From a virus, in IMG/VR virus record IMGVR_UViG_3300034108_000503, positions 1 to 64,000 of that record: a stretch of 64,000 nt of DNA; one strand, 5' to 3'. The position numbers and the translations under genes are program-made. The stretch's first letter is position 1; each line of letters starts with the position of its first letter. Below, piece after piece: positions 21,101 through 26,650 of the stretch. The notes below the pieces were generated by a model. The model made no database searches. It was not told the origin of the DNA and saw only the letters and a program-made list of their open reading frames with translations.

Positions 21101-23916
21101 TTGCCAACTACCTCGTCAGTAATCCCGCCCTTCTCAGCCTTCCTGCTGGTGCAGGGAAGAAGGAGATCCGTGCTGCTGCCATGAAGATGGGGCGGGATGC
21201 CTACAATGACCCTGATTCGTTTGATAAACTGATCACCGACTCCGCAATCGACCGGATCAAGCTGCTGAAGTACAAGCTGATGCCGCTGGGTGATGCGCTC
21301 ATTCAGGCTCAGAATGAATACCAGATTGCCGAGAAACTCCGGAGGGCTGGCAAGCCGGACACATCTGGAATCAAATGGCGCACGTCCATCGGGAACAATC
21401 AGAAGCAGAGCTTCATTGAAGCGCTCAACTCGGACTTCCAGAAGAACCTGGACTTCATCCTCGGTGCGCCAGTCAGCGGATCCGGCGGCAAGGGAGTAGC
21501 CGATAGCTGGCAGAAGCTGAACGATGAGATCCTGATGCATCGCGACAACATTCCGGCGTACATGCGGAAGTTTTGGGGAGAGACTGAGTCTCCGATTCAG
21601 CGGATCACCCAGACGATCACGAAGCAGGCATCGCTGATTGCCGACTCGGTGTTCCGCGAAAGGATCGCCAGCCTCGGACTGGAAGAGGGGTGGGCCGTGA
21701 AGAAGGAGGACTACGACAGTAACCCAAACAAGTACCCAGGCTACAAGCGAATCATCGAGGGCGACGAAGGCTACGAGGACAATCCTCTGGCTGACCTCTA
21801 CGTTGACGGCAACATCTACAACTCGCTGGAGATCCGCAGGTCCGGCAATCAACCATCCAACGATGCATTCAAGTTCATCGGATACTGGGTTGGTGCTGCT
21901 CTCTGGAATGCGACATCCGGTTTGATGCGTGGTGCTGTCCGGAACCTTGCGTCCTTCCCGGCATGGGGAATGAACTCTGGTCAGAACCTTGCCAACCCGA
22001 TCACCATGGCGCGTGTGATGTCCAACTTCGGTATCGCATCCGGAGCAATCGCTGAACACCTTGCCACCGTGCCAAGAGTGAAGGGTGGAACCGAAGGCGA
22101 ATTTGTCGGTTTGAGGTGGAGCAAGAACCTGATCGGCACTGCGCTTCAGGCATACTCATTCACTGGTCCTGGGTCGAAGATCTTCGGAGGAATCTCCGGT
22201 ATCCTCGGATCAATCTCCAATGTGACTGGCAGGGCGGAAAAGGAATCAGACCGCAAGGCGTTCCAGGATCTGTACACCAGGGCAGTCAATGTCGGTGTTG
22301 CTGACAACAACATTGAACGGAACGACATGGCAAGACTCCTCGGGTACGAGGACGAACTCACCCGCAGACCAATCACTGGAGGCAAACTTGCCCGCTTCCT
22401 GCCATCGTGGATGCGCCCTGATGACATGCAGGGTGCATTGGATTACCTCGTACAGACAGCCAAGTCCACGGCAGGGAACCGTACCGAGTACTACTCATCG
22501 ATGGACTCGCTGACCAAGATCACGTTCTGGCTCAGTGAGATGGAGGAGCAGGCGAAGATCCACGCCAAGGACAAGGCTCAGTTCAATGAGTGGCGCGGAG
22601 AGAACGGCATGTTCCAGAACCTTCCGAAGGAGCTTCAGATCAAGGCCGCGAACAACATCAATGACACCATCCAGTCTGACTCTCGGGTTCTGGAAGGCGT
22701 GAACCAGTTCCGTAAAGCCGGATGGGGTAAGATCCTCTCTCCGTTCCTTGCGTCGAAGACCGAATTCATCCGCACTGCCCAGAATTCCTACCGGATTGCG
22801 CTGGATGAAATGAAGAACGGTGTGAACAAGAAGGAGAAAGCCAGGGGCGCAAGGCGTCTGGTTGCTGCGCTGACTGGTCACATCGGATACTCTGCTGTCG
22901 CATCGTTCCTTGCGGTCACCGTCATGCGGATGGTTGGTGGCGGGGACGATGAGGAGAAGGAAGGCGTGACGCTCGACGGTTCGCAGATTGATTCGCTCCG
23001 GAAACTGCTGCCAGAGTGGGCGCAGAATAAGGTGCTGGCTGGACGAGCATACGCCAATGGCGAGATCGACTGGGCTGACGTTTCCTTCCAGCTTCCGTTT
23101 GGATGGATGAACGAAATCTTCATCTCCGGACAGAAGGCAATCGACAAGAGCAACGCGGAAGACATCCTCGCTGCCGAGGTCACGATGCAGATCGTGTCTG
23201 ACTTCATCGGCAACTTTGCCTCCAGGCAGATTGCAGTTGAGGCTGCATCCAATGCTCTTTCTGGCTTCGACCGGATCCGGAACAAGACGATCTGGGAAAA
23301 GGACGACAGTGTCTACGTCAAGATCGCTAAGGGGATCAAGTACTACTTGAATTCCGCAGGGTATCCCGGTGACGTTCGTGATGCCATCAAGATGTACAAG
23401 GCTGCATACGGGATCGAGGAGAATGGCAGCAAGTACAAGATGGATGCAGTCCTCCTGTCCATGCTCACTGGTCAGAGCATCCGCACCCAGAAGATCGACG
23501 AGATGTACCTCTCTCAGATGCGGCAAGCCCAGGATGATCTGCGTATCGTGAACCGATCCCTCTACCAGTCGGCTCTCCGGGATGCCAACAACGTGGAGCC
23601 TGAAGATGTCGCAGCCGACACGAAACTCGCCATGACCCGCCACGCCGAAACCATGCGTGAACTCGGGCAGATGTTCTCCTCGGCAACAAGCCTGCTGGAG
23701 ACTGGCGGCATGGCTCCAATGGATGCCAGAAAGAAGATCCTTGCGATCATGCGAAGCGAGAAGGTCAAACTCAGCCAGCGTGATGAGCGGGCAATCGCCA
23801 ACCAGTACATCCCGCCATGGCGAGGATCAGATGTCACCGAGAGGGAAATCCGCAGGCTCGACCGCAAGCATAACGACGGTCGCTTTGAGGCTTACCTTGA
23901 CGCGATCCGCAGGTAA
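9193..23916 (+). CDS. Giant polyvalent virion protein: helicase, ADP-ribosyltransferase-like and three metallopeptidase-like domains (4907 aa)
   Basis: One uninterrupted 14.7 kb frame. Domains in order: helical region with hydrophobic Ala/Gly-rich segments (about 490-770); Pro/Ala linkers (777-840, 1136-1206, 1357-1416); a SNF2/SF2 helicase with Walker A PGSGKT (about 1747-1752), DEGH box (1817-1820), SSATPFEN (about 1846) and a C-terminal lobe with AKGGTGLSLHD (about 2124) and QRSARYG (about 2160); zincin HELVH (2359-2363); ADP-ribosyltransferase-like domain with LWHGT and GFHIGT (2551-2729) ending PDIRFSESRG; zincin HEFWH (3004-3008); zincin HEIQH (3400-3404) with downstream GEIEARDVQ; coiled coils; C-terminal ejection-like region with hydrophobic segments (about 4230-4360, 4560-4590). 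This is the family of large polyvalent proteins injected with phage DNA, proposed to counter restriction and modify host targets. Short boundary motifs SESRG/SEARG/STARG separate modules. Confidence 0.85.
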   Translation: MESIDGTGLPSQPQTQPQAPKKWSEIEQESLIYSLPPEQRMPIFDQWVKDTQNYQLQAGGFDNPESFQKFKLKELQTRRRLSSEIGADPTPEEVNADYDNYVNIISSEQQRLAAKAPDEKAYKDVIDGNRGAAFVGGQIVFNPKVTKDPTAYRKALAESDAPDDIKLIYAGKRDEEDKKSVVTRRNELASRVITPKVADKVVSAIQEGNEILGFDVGTPQSPAIVKDKAGTWSVVDPDYVNWDESIVGGIATKVLPAANAQYKPMPELNEFQKKYGLTDEEIQTDYLEALKRSAPTSISRWVTNADSLEDYVPVLNSKVRVLDPDVKPKVFVPNADLAFDKEAYDAVVDKAKAPDEAKALAKETRTQIAESIAAPTFDLLLRNRDDFAPYAKDAKDPQAKVAAVSRYYKDKKDQAWYNDIGEFFSQGIGGIGTGLTRLVNLANVVPAMFGDVEAAERAAAVQKAENEKAQAAEMVGSRMGAPTTIKLTRDVAAVLPDLAAQIVISMATGGLGASAAAGSLAARTGVSYTAARGAISAAMANAERGAVRAAVSRIPSIAAGSVDDLADAAIATAKQMSSKNPLKGGLGLQQAVSAATAGMSSMGGTFPEVYSQLRNEGMAPAKALDAARNAAAISGAITGLITYGFSAAGAGGAEDIGTMSQRKAGDFTVRDLVAAGLPDVLRSEYGKQAVIKTARGILGKAGSEGLEEGLDQFIGGISQYLTNPSAEAQDKKVSDIIQESLYAGALGFIVGGGAAVGGQIRQTAGGLTAAQIEAEMAGLTGAPPAPPAPATPPPPVAPAAAPPAAGSTPPAPAAPGAAAVPPSPAPPPAGAATVVSPTGTTTVSTAAPSTVVSAQPPGATRLATRLASQFGVDITTVTPSGANNTVTPNDIRNAARQKQLAEAEQNGVAPPEELPLPPPPPNPLLSEAVGMQIQYEGYEGTLIDDEGRPALQTPDGTVIDIPATFLADEAVNALGITVTGDAAQDRAEVLRMYGETEGEALQIIFGGITTDTDSVVDMAELGVSLLQRKGRKTIRVQNTPEFARMARGITDEQILLAEEQITQAIETTRTQTGIPDDLKQKITAKLEGDLNILSLFIESRDSWQNGLVPRDIGVPSETRQATAASQAPAQQTNPAAVNAASVAAAVSQVPGASITGAALQQAANTAPPVPVEVPPAPAQQPVEAAPAATPAAPTVVEEPAAEAKAVTRDATKPEQMTKDELSAFRKSEAIKTAKDDLSKAKDGTDNPYAFGFKSKAALVRAREDALQKATSEDQDPDVFGTVIEAANQKRPIFAGLIDSLSDVDRTISPGPMGEPGGVVRSARKQLIDSIEEKGYVKEGDLYVFKGESETASVKATEEPAVEAPVEATVETKPTEAPVAPVEAATEPVVEPAAPKEEAPATAPKAEAPVEEPKAAVDIEFVEGDAAEDADIVFMVYSANNYYTLWFKQKSKDKTARPVYVKNLPSNEKDAFSEAKQYASKIASTGKIPQAFVGKIDVYKFNTVGLIDKVVEREKLSTPVSRNLGDSEIRYGEYAGKTINQLLSGEEKEFDYVFSNLIKTNFFSSYIASLPEFEIFKQKQKEKAKQVVTSESKAALKKVGLNVSINEESGEIQISGKTFAWREKLSSVKGKFNYEDKFYSVTPEGYRQLAEEIGGIKVSDGGYERGIPAYVTDERYRRLRREREQDPDRSGLPSAPGQYVSVGTQDLLRKGEESGMPSFVIEEQIEDVALIKRAYTEGKPLFLLSSEPGSGKTYVLGAAIRELIAAGAKKINYITLNENLIEQIKADLAEYGIQDVSFYTYDSIKKKDVGESDVLIFDEGHAIKNIGKGTGRAKKGENLIRRSKFTLVSSATPFENPLEVEYLDAAGVFDDKNEFPEGFDDFVLAFGGYVFSVTDSRGNTVSKLEFARSKGSNEDLMQAREFFRKRGMLTTRRTKLDSSMVDVQQKKVPADKYYVDIFNAINKAKEDKQLTVYARQWFVNFQKRLLEASKIDSAIGEARNAIDEGRYPIIFVETKQAKDFDIDKLVKDEFEYQRTVARAKMMDDSPPPRSAFDLPPEGVVDVFEEAVKSFKIKNISIPSINDKIISAFGKETVAFFTGDFTDLQAKKNLSEWRKGTKKLLVATMAKGGTGLSLHDKSGDHPTTQINVNLPWSATQFTQVAQRSARYGLRSKAKMMWLFTDEIDFDRKLANLVGGRIQSMSALVGGKESKIGETLEEWNIADTTDSERKDVKPTEKPAETADGSPDPNATDDLSVSRSTGLPYTPGEARKAGVTRIASDLGLVNGNQESVFSALEKISKSGNRRHRKVAKDLLKVLQGTDVTVQMISVDPSKNGWFDPATGTVYLNLDGPHETGIVETLLHELVHAGTERAISNPVTPAQKALVDSLQKQMDSARKAAADLIKSKLGKDVDLTNWRGLVNAARMLNDYDFFDVVYGLSSLSEFATHATTSKAFQKFLSGVGKDGKPLGLFDRFVRVIAKYFTGQTDIATDVYNDIISLIGSADKGSVRMPNINREKFGGLVGKPASESRGVTPQMDAEYMSAVEGGDTKTAQRLVDQAAKAAGYNGDLWHGTKSEKIGELSFDESNEGFHIGTKKAAAERLKYINKTLPEMRQSKDNLIKVSIKGNYLTVPDVGYGYLVDWIGAAQDALPVEGQEIDDPFDVTQEQFTEWLMKNGYSGLRYVNEIENAGSTSYAVFDFGSVKSTEPIIKDDAGNVIPLSQRFNPQSPDIRFSESRGIIDQQLALYAPDLKVFVEPGVKDPIAYNGIGLVINEEAVSEMDEDDVRLQTQRAALASRFAADNPLAADVIQKPDLLFPALMGDSVRAGVARSLMDASRFAADNGMQPLAMDLGTKADAFGATGIMLSEARGVPPDGVRRFDLVDAVRAAKAGEASTPFVALNEAINANTELTRRIRAESERRKAPYARGKGAILQQIITAGNSGRLPKEAIKPITDFVNSVSEKALEDTRISLSVKPKSSTFDFTESLVTLALNGLGSSPNEIDRTAVHEFWHGLSRFIPDEEIEKMRVDYVKFVKKYIAKNPWFVPFIGRTHLNEDQYDDFSRMLSKEEMDSIPWKEWETLDNGKRVRGIKWDKENYRLFRLDEWVVETMADLVRRKQERPTTVLGKMARLIRDFIDTLKQALGDPYLRALDAMTIPDEAFNAVIERDGPIENNPPVMYGGVAEGMNNQFVLGMYAGEKSLENMPEERRAFMQDSLNSARAMAAAGKTSEEIRAVTGWFPGKYDGKMRWEVPDNEAELRLSEYRQKRKDGSSQEDIVREFFQAKQQSAMELALKKAYNLKGKDLIDFSRRFDSEKKKENLGVYSFYLNEENRSRGRIPLSYILKHDQLFDLYPELRFMPVSFNADDMEASPFAIGAFNSSFNGISLNPIYAFENEQDALSTVLHEIQHAIQKTEDFAKGASPDSYLFADVAYKDWLLRAELVQLSDEMNKPLSEAVEMYKPFPQDYESLQSALKAYNSDNDFKDSVSVNIKYWKPRGSVNMFDAYTNTAGEIEARDVQARQALTPEQRAAVAPYSSENIAPEDAIVSYSTARGYTPAPGTYVAVPSSGWMAATGWIASKFRSRGNLTQAGLEVTIMNEQEKKAAANAARFLGNNLGKQIEKVFGRTEKDTKNFRVFTTDASGKPSFTRPYASRAEADAFAAKMGYTDFMVATPEELMNIALGNSMPSLTPKQEEELEAIRERGIAAVQAKTDKLTEQYLRDNAALIEKIRKSGGTAAELDKLKDNREIFQKEMLKYNDSLKALFEEKYKEVNRKFMLENKEKFLSLQANAKMFLPDSILNEIEEARAAIDGRSREIAGIDYLMKDGMMRIVFSAQEGIYVTRAYEAFEAKNREDYVNFLNEAYRSTVEGEMVGGKPLKYREVARERITPLVNVLTGKIIEKRAKDIIAEQNADMVSDLRDEMRIMDEKSMYKKDRKDKEMDMYLYLSDEYILVRAKNEVKRRRAQYRREFIRGIANYLVSNPALLSLPAGAGKKEIRAAAMKMGRDAYNDPDSFDKLITDSAIDRIKLLKYKLMPLGDALIQAQNEYQIAEKLRRAGKPDTSGIKWRTSIGNNQKQSFIEALNSDFQKNLDFILGAPVSGSGGKGVADSWQKLNDEILMHRDNIPAYMRKFWGETESPIQRITQTITKQASLIADSVFRERIASLGLEEGWAVKKEDYDSNPNKYPGYKRIIEGDEGYEDNPLADLYVDGNIYNSLEIRRSGNQPSNDAFKFIGYWVGAALWNATSGLMRGAVRNLASFPAWGMNSGQNLANPITMARVMSNFGIASGAIAEHLATVPRVKGGTEGEFVGLRWSKNLIGTALQAYSFTGPGSKIFGGISGILGSISNVTGRAEKESDRKAFQDLYTRAVNVGVADNNIERNDMARLLGYEDELTRRPITGGKLARFLPSWMRPDDMQGALDYLVQTAKSTAGNRTEYYSSMDSLTKITFWLSEMEEQAKIHAKDKAQFNEWRGENGMFQNLPKELQIKAANNINDTIQSDSRVLEGVNQFRKAGWGKILSPFLASKTEFIRTAQNSYRIALDEMKNGVNKKEKARGARRLVAALTGHIGYSAVASFLAVTVMRMVGGGDDEEKEGVTLDGSQIDSLRKLLPEWAQNKVLAGRAYANGEIDWADVSFQLPFGWMNEIFISGQKAIDKSNAEDILAAEVTMQIVSDFIGNFASRQIAVEAASNALSGFDRIRNKTIWEKDDSVYVKIAKGIKYYLNSAGYPGDVRDAIKMYKAAYGIEENGSKYKMDAVLLSMLTGQSIRTQKIDEMYLSQMRQAQDDLRIVNRSLYQSALRDANNVEPEDVAADTKLAMTRHAETMRELGQMFSSATSLLETGGMAPMDARKKILAIMRSEKVKLSQRDERAIANQYIPPWRGSDVTEREIRRLDRKHNDGRFEAYLDAIRR

Positions 23917-23931
23917 TTGTAATCCGGATTC

Positions 23932-24441
23932 ATGACCACCATCGACATCACAAAAGATACGCCAGAGATGGCGATCATCAACGCAACCATCACTGCCGTG
24001 GCGCAGTACGTTGGAACCAAGCACCAGATCCCGCTGACCTCAGTGGTATCCGGCATGAGCATGGGGAACCATATCATCCCGGCAGTGCAGGTTTCTCTGG
24101 CTGCACACCAGGATCGCATGCTTCAAGCCGCCAAGGCTGCGTCTGACGCTGCTCAGTACATTGCGCCTCCGGTTACTCAGCCACCACCGCAGCCTGCTCC
24201 TGCGCCAATTCCTGCGCGTCCTGAGCCTGTTCAGGAACTTCCGCCGCATCCGGTGTATGGAATGGCTGGAGCCACACTGGTCACCACTGGCAGGCCGGAA
24301 GCTATCCCCTCGGCGTTCACCCCGGCACCGGAGTATTCGCCGCCACCCCCTGCTCCAGCGCAACCAGCGCCAGTTCCGGTCGCGGAAGAGCAGGCTCCCG
24401 CTCCAGCGAAGAAGCGTGGCAGACCGAAGAAGACAGCCTGA
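23932..24441 (+). CDS. Pro/Ala-rich protein with C-terminal AT-hook-like tail
   Basis: The 169-residue protein has a folded-looking N-terminal half (about 1-75) and a disordered Pro/Ala-rich second half, ending in KKRGRPKKTA. That ending contains the RGRPKK core of an AT-hook, which binds the minor groove of AT-rich DNA. It is the last gene of the plus-strand structural run, 15 bases after the giant gene and just before a terminator. It might package with or condense DNA in the capsid; the sequence shows only the DNA-binding-like tail. Confidence 0.6.
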   Translation: MTTIDITKDTPEMAIINATITAVAQYVGTKHQIPLTSVVSGMSMGNHIIPAVQVSLAAHQDRMLQAAKAASDAAQYIAPPVTQPPPQPAPAPIPARPEPVQELPPHPVYGMAGATLVTTGRPEAIPSAFTPAPEYSPPPPAPAQPAPVPVAEEQAPAPAKKRGRPKKTA

Positions 24442-24461
24442 ACCACCAGAAACACCAAAGG

Positions 24462-24500
24462 CAAACCCCCAGCCGACCGAGATGGTTGACTGGGGGTTTG
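24462..24500. terminator. Bidirectional terminator between converging operons
   Basis: A perfect 11-bp stem, CAAACCCCCAG with CTGGGGGTTTG, encloses a 17-nt loop. It lies 20 bases after the last plus-strand structural gene and about 95 bases beyond the end of the minus-strand early region. The T-tract is short in both directions (GTTTGTT forward, GTTTGCCTTT reverse), so it probably serves both converging transcripts. Confidence 0.75.
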
Positions 24501-24595
24501 TTGCTGAATCCGTGGATTGCGGACCATTCAGCGGTGATCCTATGAACAAACAGCACTGGGAACCAAATACAAAACCCAGCACATCTCGCAAGCTC

Positions 24596-24868
24596 TCACG
24601 GTTTACTTCTGTCCGACCATTCTTCTGACTTCTTCTTTCTCTTTTTCTTCTTACGCTTCTTCGCTGGTCCTGTCGAGAGATTTCTTTTCACTCTCGCACA
24701 GGCGCACCAGGGAACCAGTTTCACTGATTTGTCATCCAGCATTACCAGTCTGACCTCATGAGGTTCAGCAGGATACTGGACTTTGTCGGTGACTCCGAGC
24801 CTCCCGGATTCGCCATCAACAGCGACAAGGACATGAACCACGACCCCTGTGTCCGGTCGCCTGTCCAT
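24596..24868 (-). CDS. Small protein with Lys/Arg-rich tail
   Basis: I chose the ATG at 24868 (90 residues) because AAGG lies four bases upstream and it avoids overlap with the upstream gene; an in-frame start at 24937 would add 23 residues. The sequence VQYPAEPHEVRLVMLDDKSV looks folded, followed by PWCACARVKR and a run of about a dozen Lys/Arg residues that could bind nucleic acid. It is the last gene of the early region before the terminator. No family recognised. Confidence 0.55.
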   Translation of the reverse strand: MDRRPDTGVVVHVLVAVDGESGRLGVTDKVQYPAEPHEVRLVMLDDKSVKLVPWCACARVKRNLSTGPAKKRKKKKRKKKSEEWSDRSKP

Positions 24869-24887
24869 GCACCTTGCCAGTTCTTCT

Positions 24888-25160
24888 TTACGTCTCACGG
24901 GATGCAGCTTCCCCGGCGAGCGCAAAATACGCTGCACCGTCCTCGTAGTTGTCCGCCTTGAATTGACCCTGGCGGGACCGGACCATCTTCAGTATGCCCA
25001 TGAACAACCATCCGTCTTCGTGGGTGAGGGAGTGTCCTGTCAGCGTATTGAACATATCAACAGTCTTTTCAATGGACCGCTCGCCATCTGGAGCGTCGTA
25101 CTGTTCCGCCCGGTCCTTCATGTGACCAACGGCATTCTCAAGAATCTCAATTGCATTCAT
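24888..25160 (-). CDS. DUF6378-type phage protein
   Basis: The 90 residues match the pattern I know for DUF6378: an N-terminal helix, R-A-E-Q-Y-D, a GERS segment, TVDMFNTLTG, LTHEDGWLFMGILKMVRS and a final DNYEDGAAYFALAGE. The family is widespread in phages, usually among replication and recombination genes, and has no established function. The acidic and aromatic residues of the last helices are the most conserved. It lies nine bases downstream of the SSB-like gene. Confidence 0.8.
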   Translation of the reverse strand: MNAIEILENAVGHMKDRAEQYDAPDGERSIEKTVDMFNTLTGHSLTHEDGWLFMGILKMVRSRQGQFKADNYEDGAAYFALAGEAASRET

Positions 25161-25168
25161 AGTTTTGA

Positions 25169-25561
25169 TCAGAATTCGATTTCATCTTCATCGCCACGGC
25201 CCGGTGACCAGTCCCCGGAAGGCTGCGGACCACGGCTCTTTTGCGGAAGCGGTTTCTGGTGGCGCTGCTTCTGCTTCGGCGCACCAGTGTCGATGCGCCA
25301 CGCTGTCAGATTGTTGTAGACCACTCCGGTATTTGCGTTCCGATGTCCGCGAACATTGAAGTGAACCGTGACTTCGTCCCCGGCTTCAAGGTTCTCAAGC
25401 TGCGACACACGGTCGCCAATCAACTCAAACCGAAGGGTCTGGTCGTACTTTCCGTCATTGAAGTCGATGACGAAGTCCTGCTTGGTGAGCTTTCCGAATT
25501 GCTTCTCAGGGTGAATCTCAGCGATCTTGCCGCTGACTTGGAATCCATTTGATGTAGCCAT
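25169..25561 (-). CDS. DUF3127-type single-strand DNA-binding-like protein
   Basis: Starting at ATG 25561 (130 residues; the longer frame adds an unlikely leader), the protein has an OB-fold-like domain: FQVSGKIAEIHPEKQFGKLT, KYDQTLRFELIGDRVSQL, GDEVTVHFNVRGH and YNNLTAWRID. These match DUF3127. A disordered Gln/Lys/Pro-rich linker follows, then an acidic tail DEDEIEF resembling the protein-interaction tip of bacterial SSB. It most likely coats single-stranded DNA during phage replication and recombination. DUF3127 is mostly known from Bacteroidota and their phages, a hint about the host. Confidence 0.75.
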   Translation of the reverse strand: MATSNGFQVSGKIAEIHPEKQFGKLTKQDFVIDFNDGKYDQTLRFELIGDRVSQLENLEAGDEVTVHFNVRGHRNANTGVVYNNLTAWRIDTGAPKQKQRHQKPLPQKSRGPQPSGDWSPGRGDEDEIEF

Positions 25562-25589
25562 GTTGTTTTTTATGTGTGATCTTTTTTGG

Positions 25590-25799
25590 TTACGCGCACC
25601 ACCTGCAAAATTCAATATCAAATGCTTTGAGTACGGCTTTGGCTTTTGCTGCCAATGATTTATCGGTGACGGCACAGAGATGTTTCACGAAATCCTTAAG
25701 CAATTCGTCCTCAAGAAAATGAGCCATCTCATCATCCACTTTACTTGATGCATATTGTTTGATTTCTTTGACGCGATTTCTGATTTCTTCAATGGTCAT
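25590..25799 (-). CDS. Small helical protein, unknown
   Basis: A 69-residue, all-helical, charged protein (IRNRVKEIKQYA, EDELLKDFVKHL) with a C-terminal CRWCA. The leader before ATG 25799 is A/T-rich with no Shine-Dalgarno sequence. It shares size and composition with the following 75-residue gene and lies four bases upstream of nothing else recognisable. No family assigned. Confidence 0.6.
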   Translation of the reverse strand: MTIEEIRNRVKEIKQYASSKVDDEMAHFLEDELLKDFVKHLCAVTDKSLAAKAKAVLKAFDIEFCRWCA

Positions 25800-25803
25800 A
25801 TTT

Positions 25804-26031
25804 TTATTTCAGGTGATCTTTGACGGTAGTAACCGCTCCATGCAGAGCAAGTTCAATATCCTTGAATGGTCTCTGTAGTTTTCTGTTTTCGTAGAACATG
25901 ACGAAGAAGTCTTCGATGACTTCCATGTCCGAGGTGAATTCATCAATCACTTCTTTGTCCCACTGCTTATGCTTGCATGTGGGATCATTAAGGATTTTCT
26001 CGGCAATGGCGATGAATTCGTGAACTTCCAT
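25804..26031 (-). CDS. Small acidic helical protein, unknown
   Basis: A 75-residue protein of alternating acidic and aromatic residues (EVIEDFFVMFYEN), predicted helical, no motif. It is separated by four bases from the downstream 69-residue gene. Probably part of the same transcript as the SSB-like gene. Function unknown. Confidence 0.6.
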   Translation of the reverse strand: MEVHEFIAIAEKILNDPTCKHKQWDKEVIDEFTSDMEVIEDFFVMFYENRKLQRPFKDIELALHGAVTTVKDHLK

Positions 26032-26037
26032 GGTATG

Positions 26038-26157
26038 TTACTGGCAGCTTTCGCAGTCTGGGTTGTCCATTGAGCAGGCAGGTCCAAGGGTGATGTCCCC
26101 GAAGTCGTCTTCGGGATCTGACTCAGGCTGATTATCGGTCTGTTGGTTTGGTTCCAT
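26038..26157 (-). CDS. Very small acidic, Cys-containing protein
   Basis: From ATG 26157 the product is 39 residues, Gln/Asp/Glu-rich, ending GPACSMDNPDCESCQ with three cysteines that could bind a metal. It overlaps the upstream membrane-protein gene by 26 bases in another frame. Start choice follows the first ATG with plausible composition; a longer frame to 26223 is less protein-like. Confidence 0.45.
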   Translation of the reverse strand: MEPNQQTDNQPESDPEDDFGDITLGPACSMDNPDCESCQ

Positions 26158-26347
26158 CTTCTTTGTGGGTGATAACGAAAATCGGTTCGCCGTTCTCATC
26201 GGCCCGGTACTCGGCAATGCCATTGCGAATCAGGACGGCCCTGTAGTGCTTCAGTTGGTCGTTCTGGGGGCTTGTGGCTGTGCAGAGAAAACCACCAACA
26301 AAGCCAATACCAGAGAAAAACAATCCAATAAGAAACTTATCATTCAT
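26132..26347 (-). CDS. Small membrane-anchored protein
   Basis: From ATG 26347 (71 residues) the N-terminus MNDKFLIGLFFSGIGFVGG is a single hydrophobic anchor, followed by a soluble part with HYRAVLIRNGIAEYRADENG. The start overlaps the upstream stop by ATGA. The soluble part (NGIAEYRADENGEPIFVITHK) resembles short conserved phage proteins seen next to replication genes; function unknown. Confidence 0.65.
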   Translation of the reverse strand: MNDKFLIGLFFSGIGFVGGFLCTATSPQNDQLKHYRAVLIRNGIAEYRADENGEPIFVITHKEDGTKPTDR

Positions 26348-26583
26348 GGTCTTGATTTCTGTCCTTTCACTCGCTTCCCGCCCCACTGAGGCTGGCACTT
26401 GTACAGCTTCCGCATTTTACGGATCGCGTGATAGCCCCACTCAAGCTCCCCGAACTCAGGATCCTTGACCATCTCAGCGATCACTTCGTTGTGGGTCTTC
26501 TCGCCGCAGAGCAGCACGAACTTCTTCCGAAGATCCTCCCTGTGCTTGAGGTGATGACCGAGTGTGTCCTTGGTGAGTTCCAT
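26344..26583 (-). CDS. Small basic protein, unknown
   Basis: A 79-residue basic protein with an N-terminal helix (LTKDTLGHHLKHREDLRKKF), a His/Lys-rich middle and a C-terminus KRVKGQKSRP that could bind nucleic acid. The start is preceded by a CA-rich leader (AACCACCAGCAACA). A TACG-N6-TGTA operator-like site lies 41 bases upstream, so this gene probably opens a transcript running to 24596. Confidence 0.6.
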   Translation of the reverse strand: MELTKDTLGHHLKHREDLRKKFVLLCGEKTHNEVIAEMVKDPEFGELEWGYHAIRKMRKLYKCQPQWGGKRVKGQKSRP

Positions 26584-26623
26584 TGTTGCTGGTGGTTATG
26601 ATTGATGTGGATTCAACGCAACA

Positions 26624-26637
26624 TACGCAATCATGTA
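26624..26637. promoter_or_regulatory. Operator-like near-palindrome TACGCAATCATGTA
   Basis: One of seven intergenic copies of TACG-CAA-NNN-CGTA, with one mismatch in the right arm. It lies in the 67-base gap between the helicase gene end and the start of the 79-aa gene, 41 bases upstream of that start on the minus strand. Confidence 0.5.
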
Positions 26638-26650
26638 CAAAGCGCCATGA

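Noticed and set aside
20677-22059. 460-codon minus-strand frame inside the giant gene
   Set aside because: It is antisense to the conserved giant protein and follows from its codon bias; composition is Leu/Val/His-rich without domain signals.
22495-23643. 382-codon minus-strand frame
   Set aside because: Shadow of the C-terminal region of the giant protein; no motif and overlapping two other shadows.
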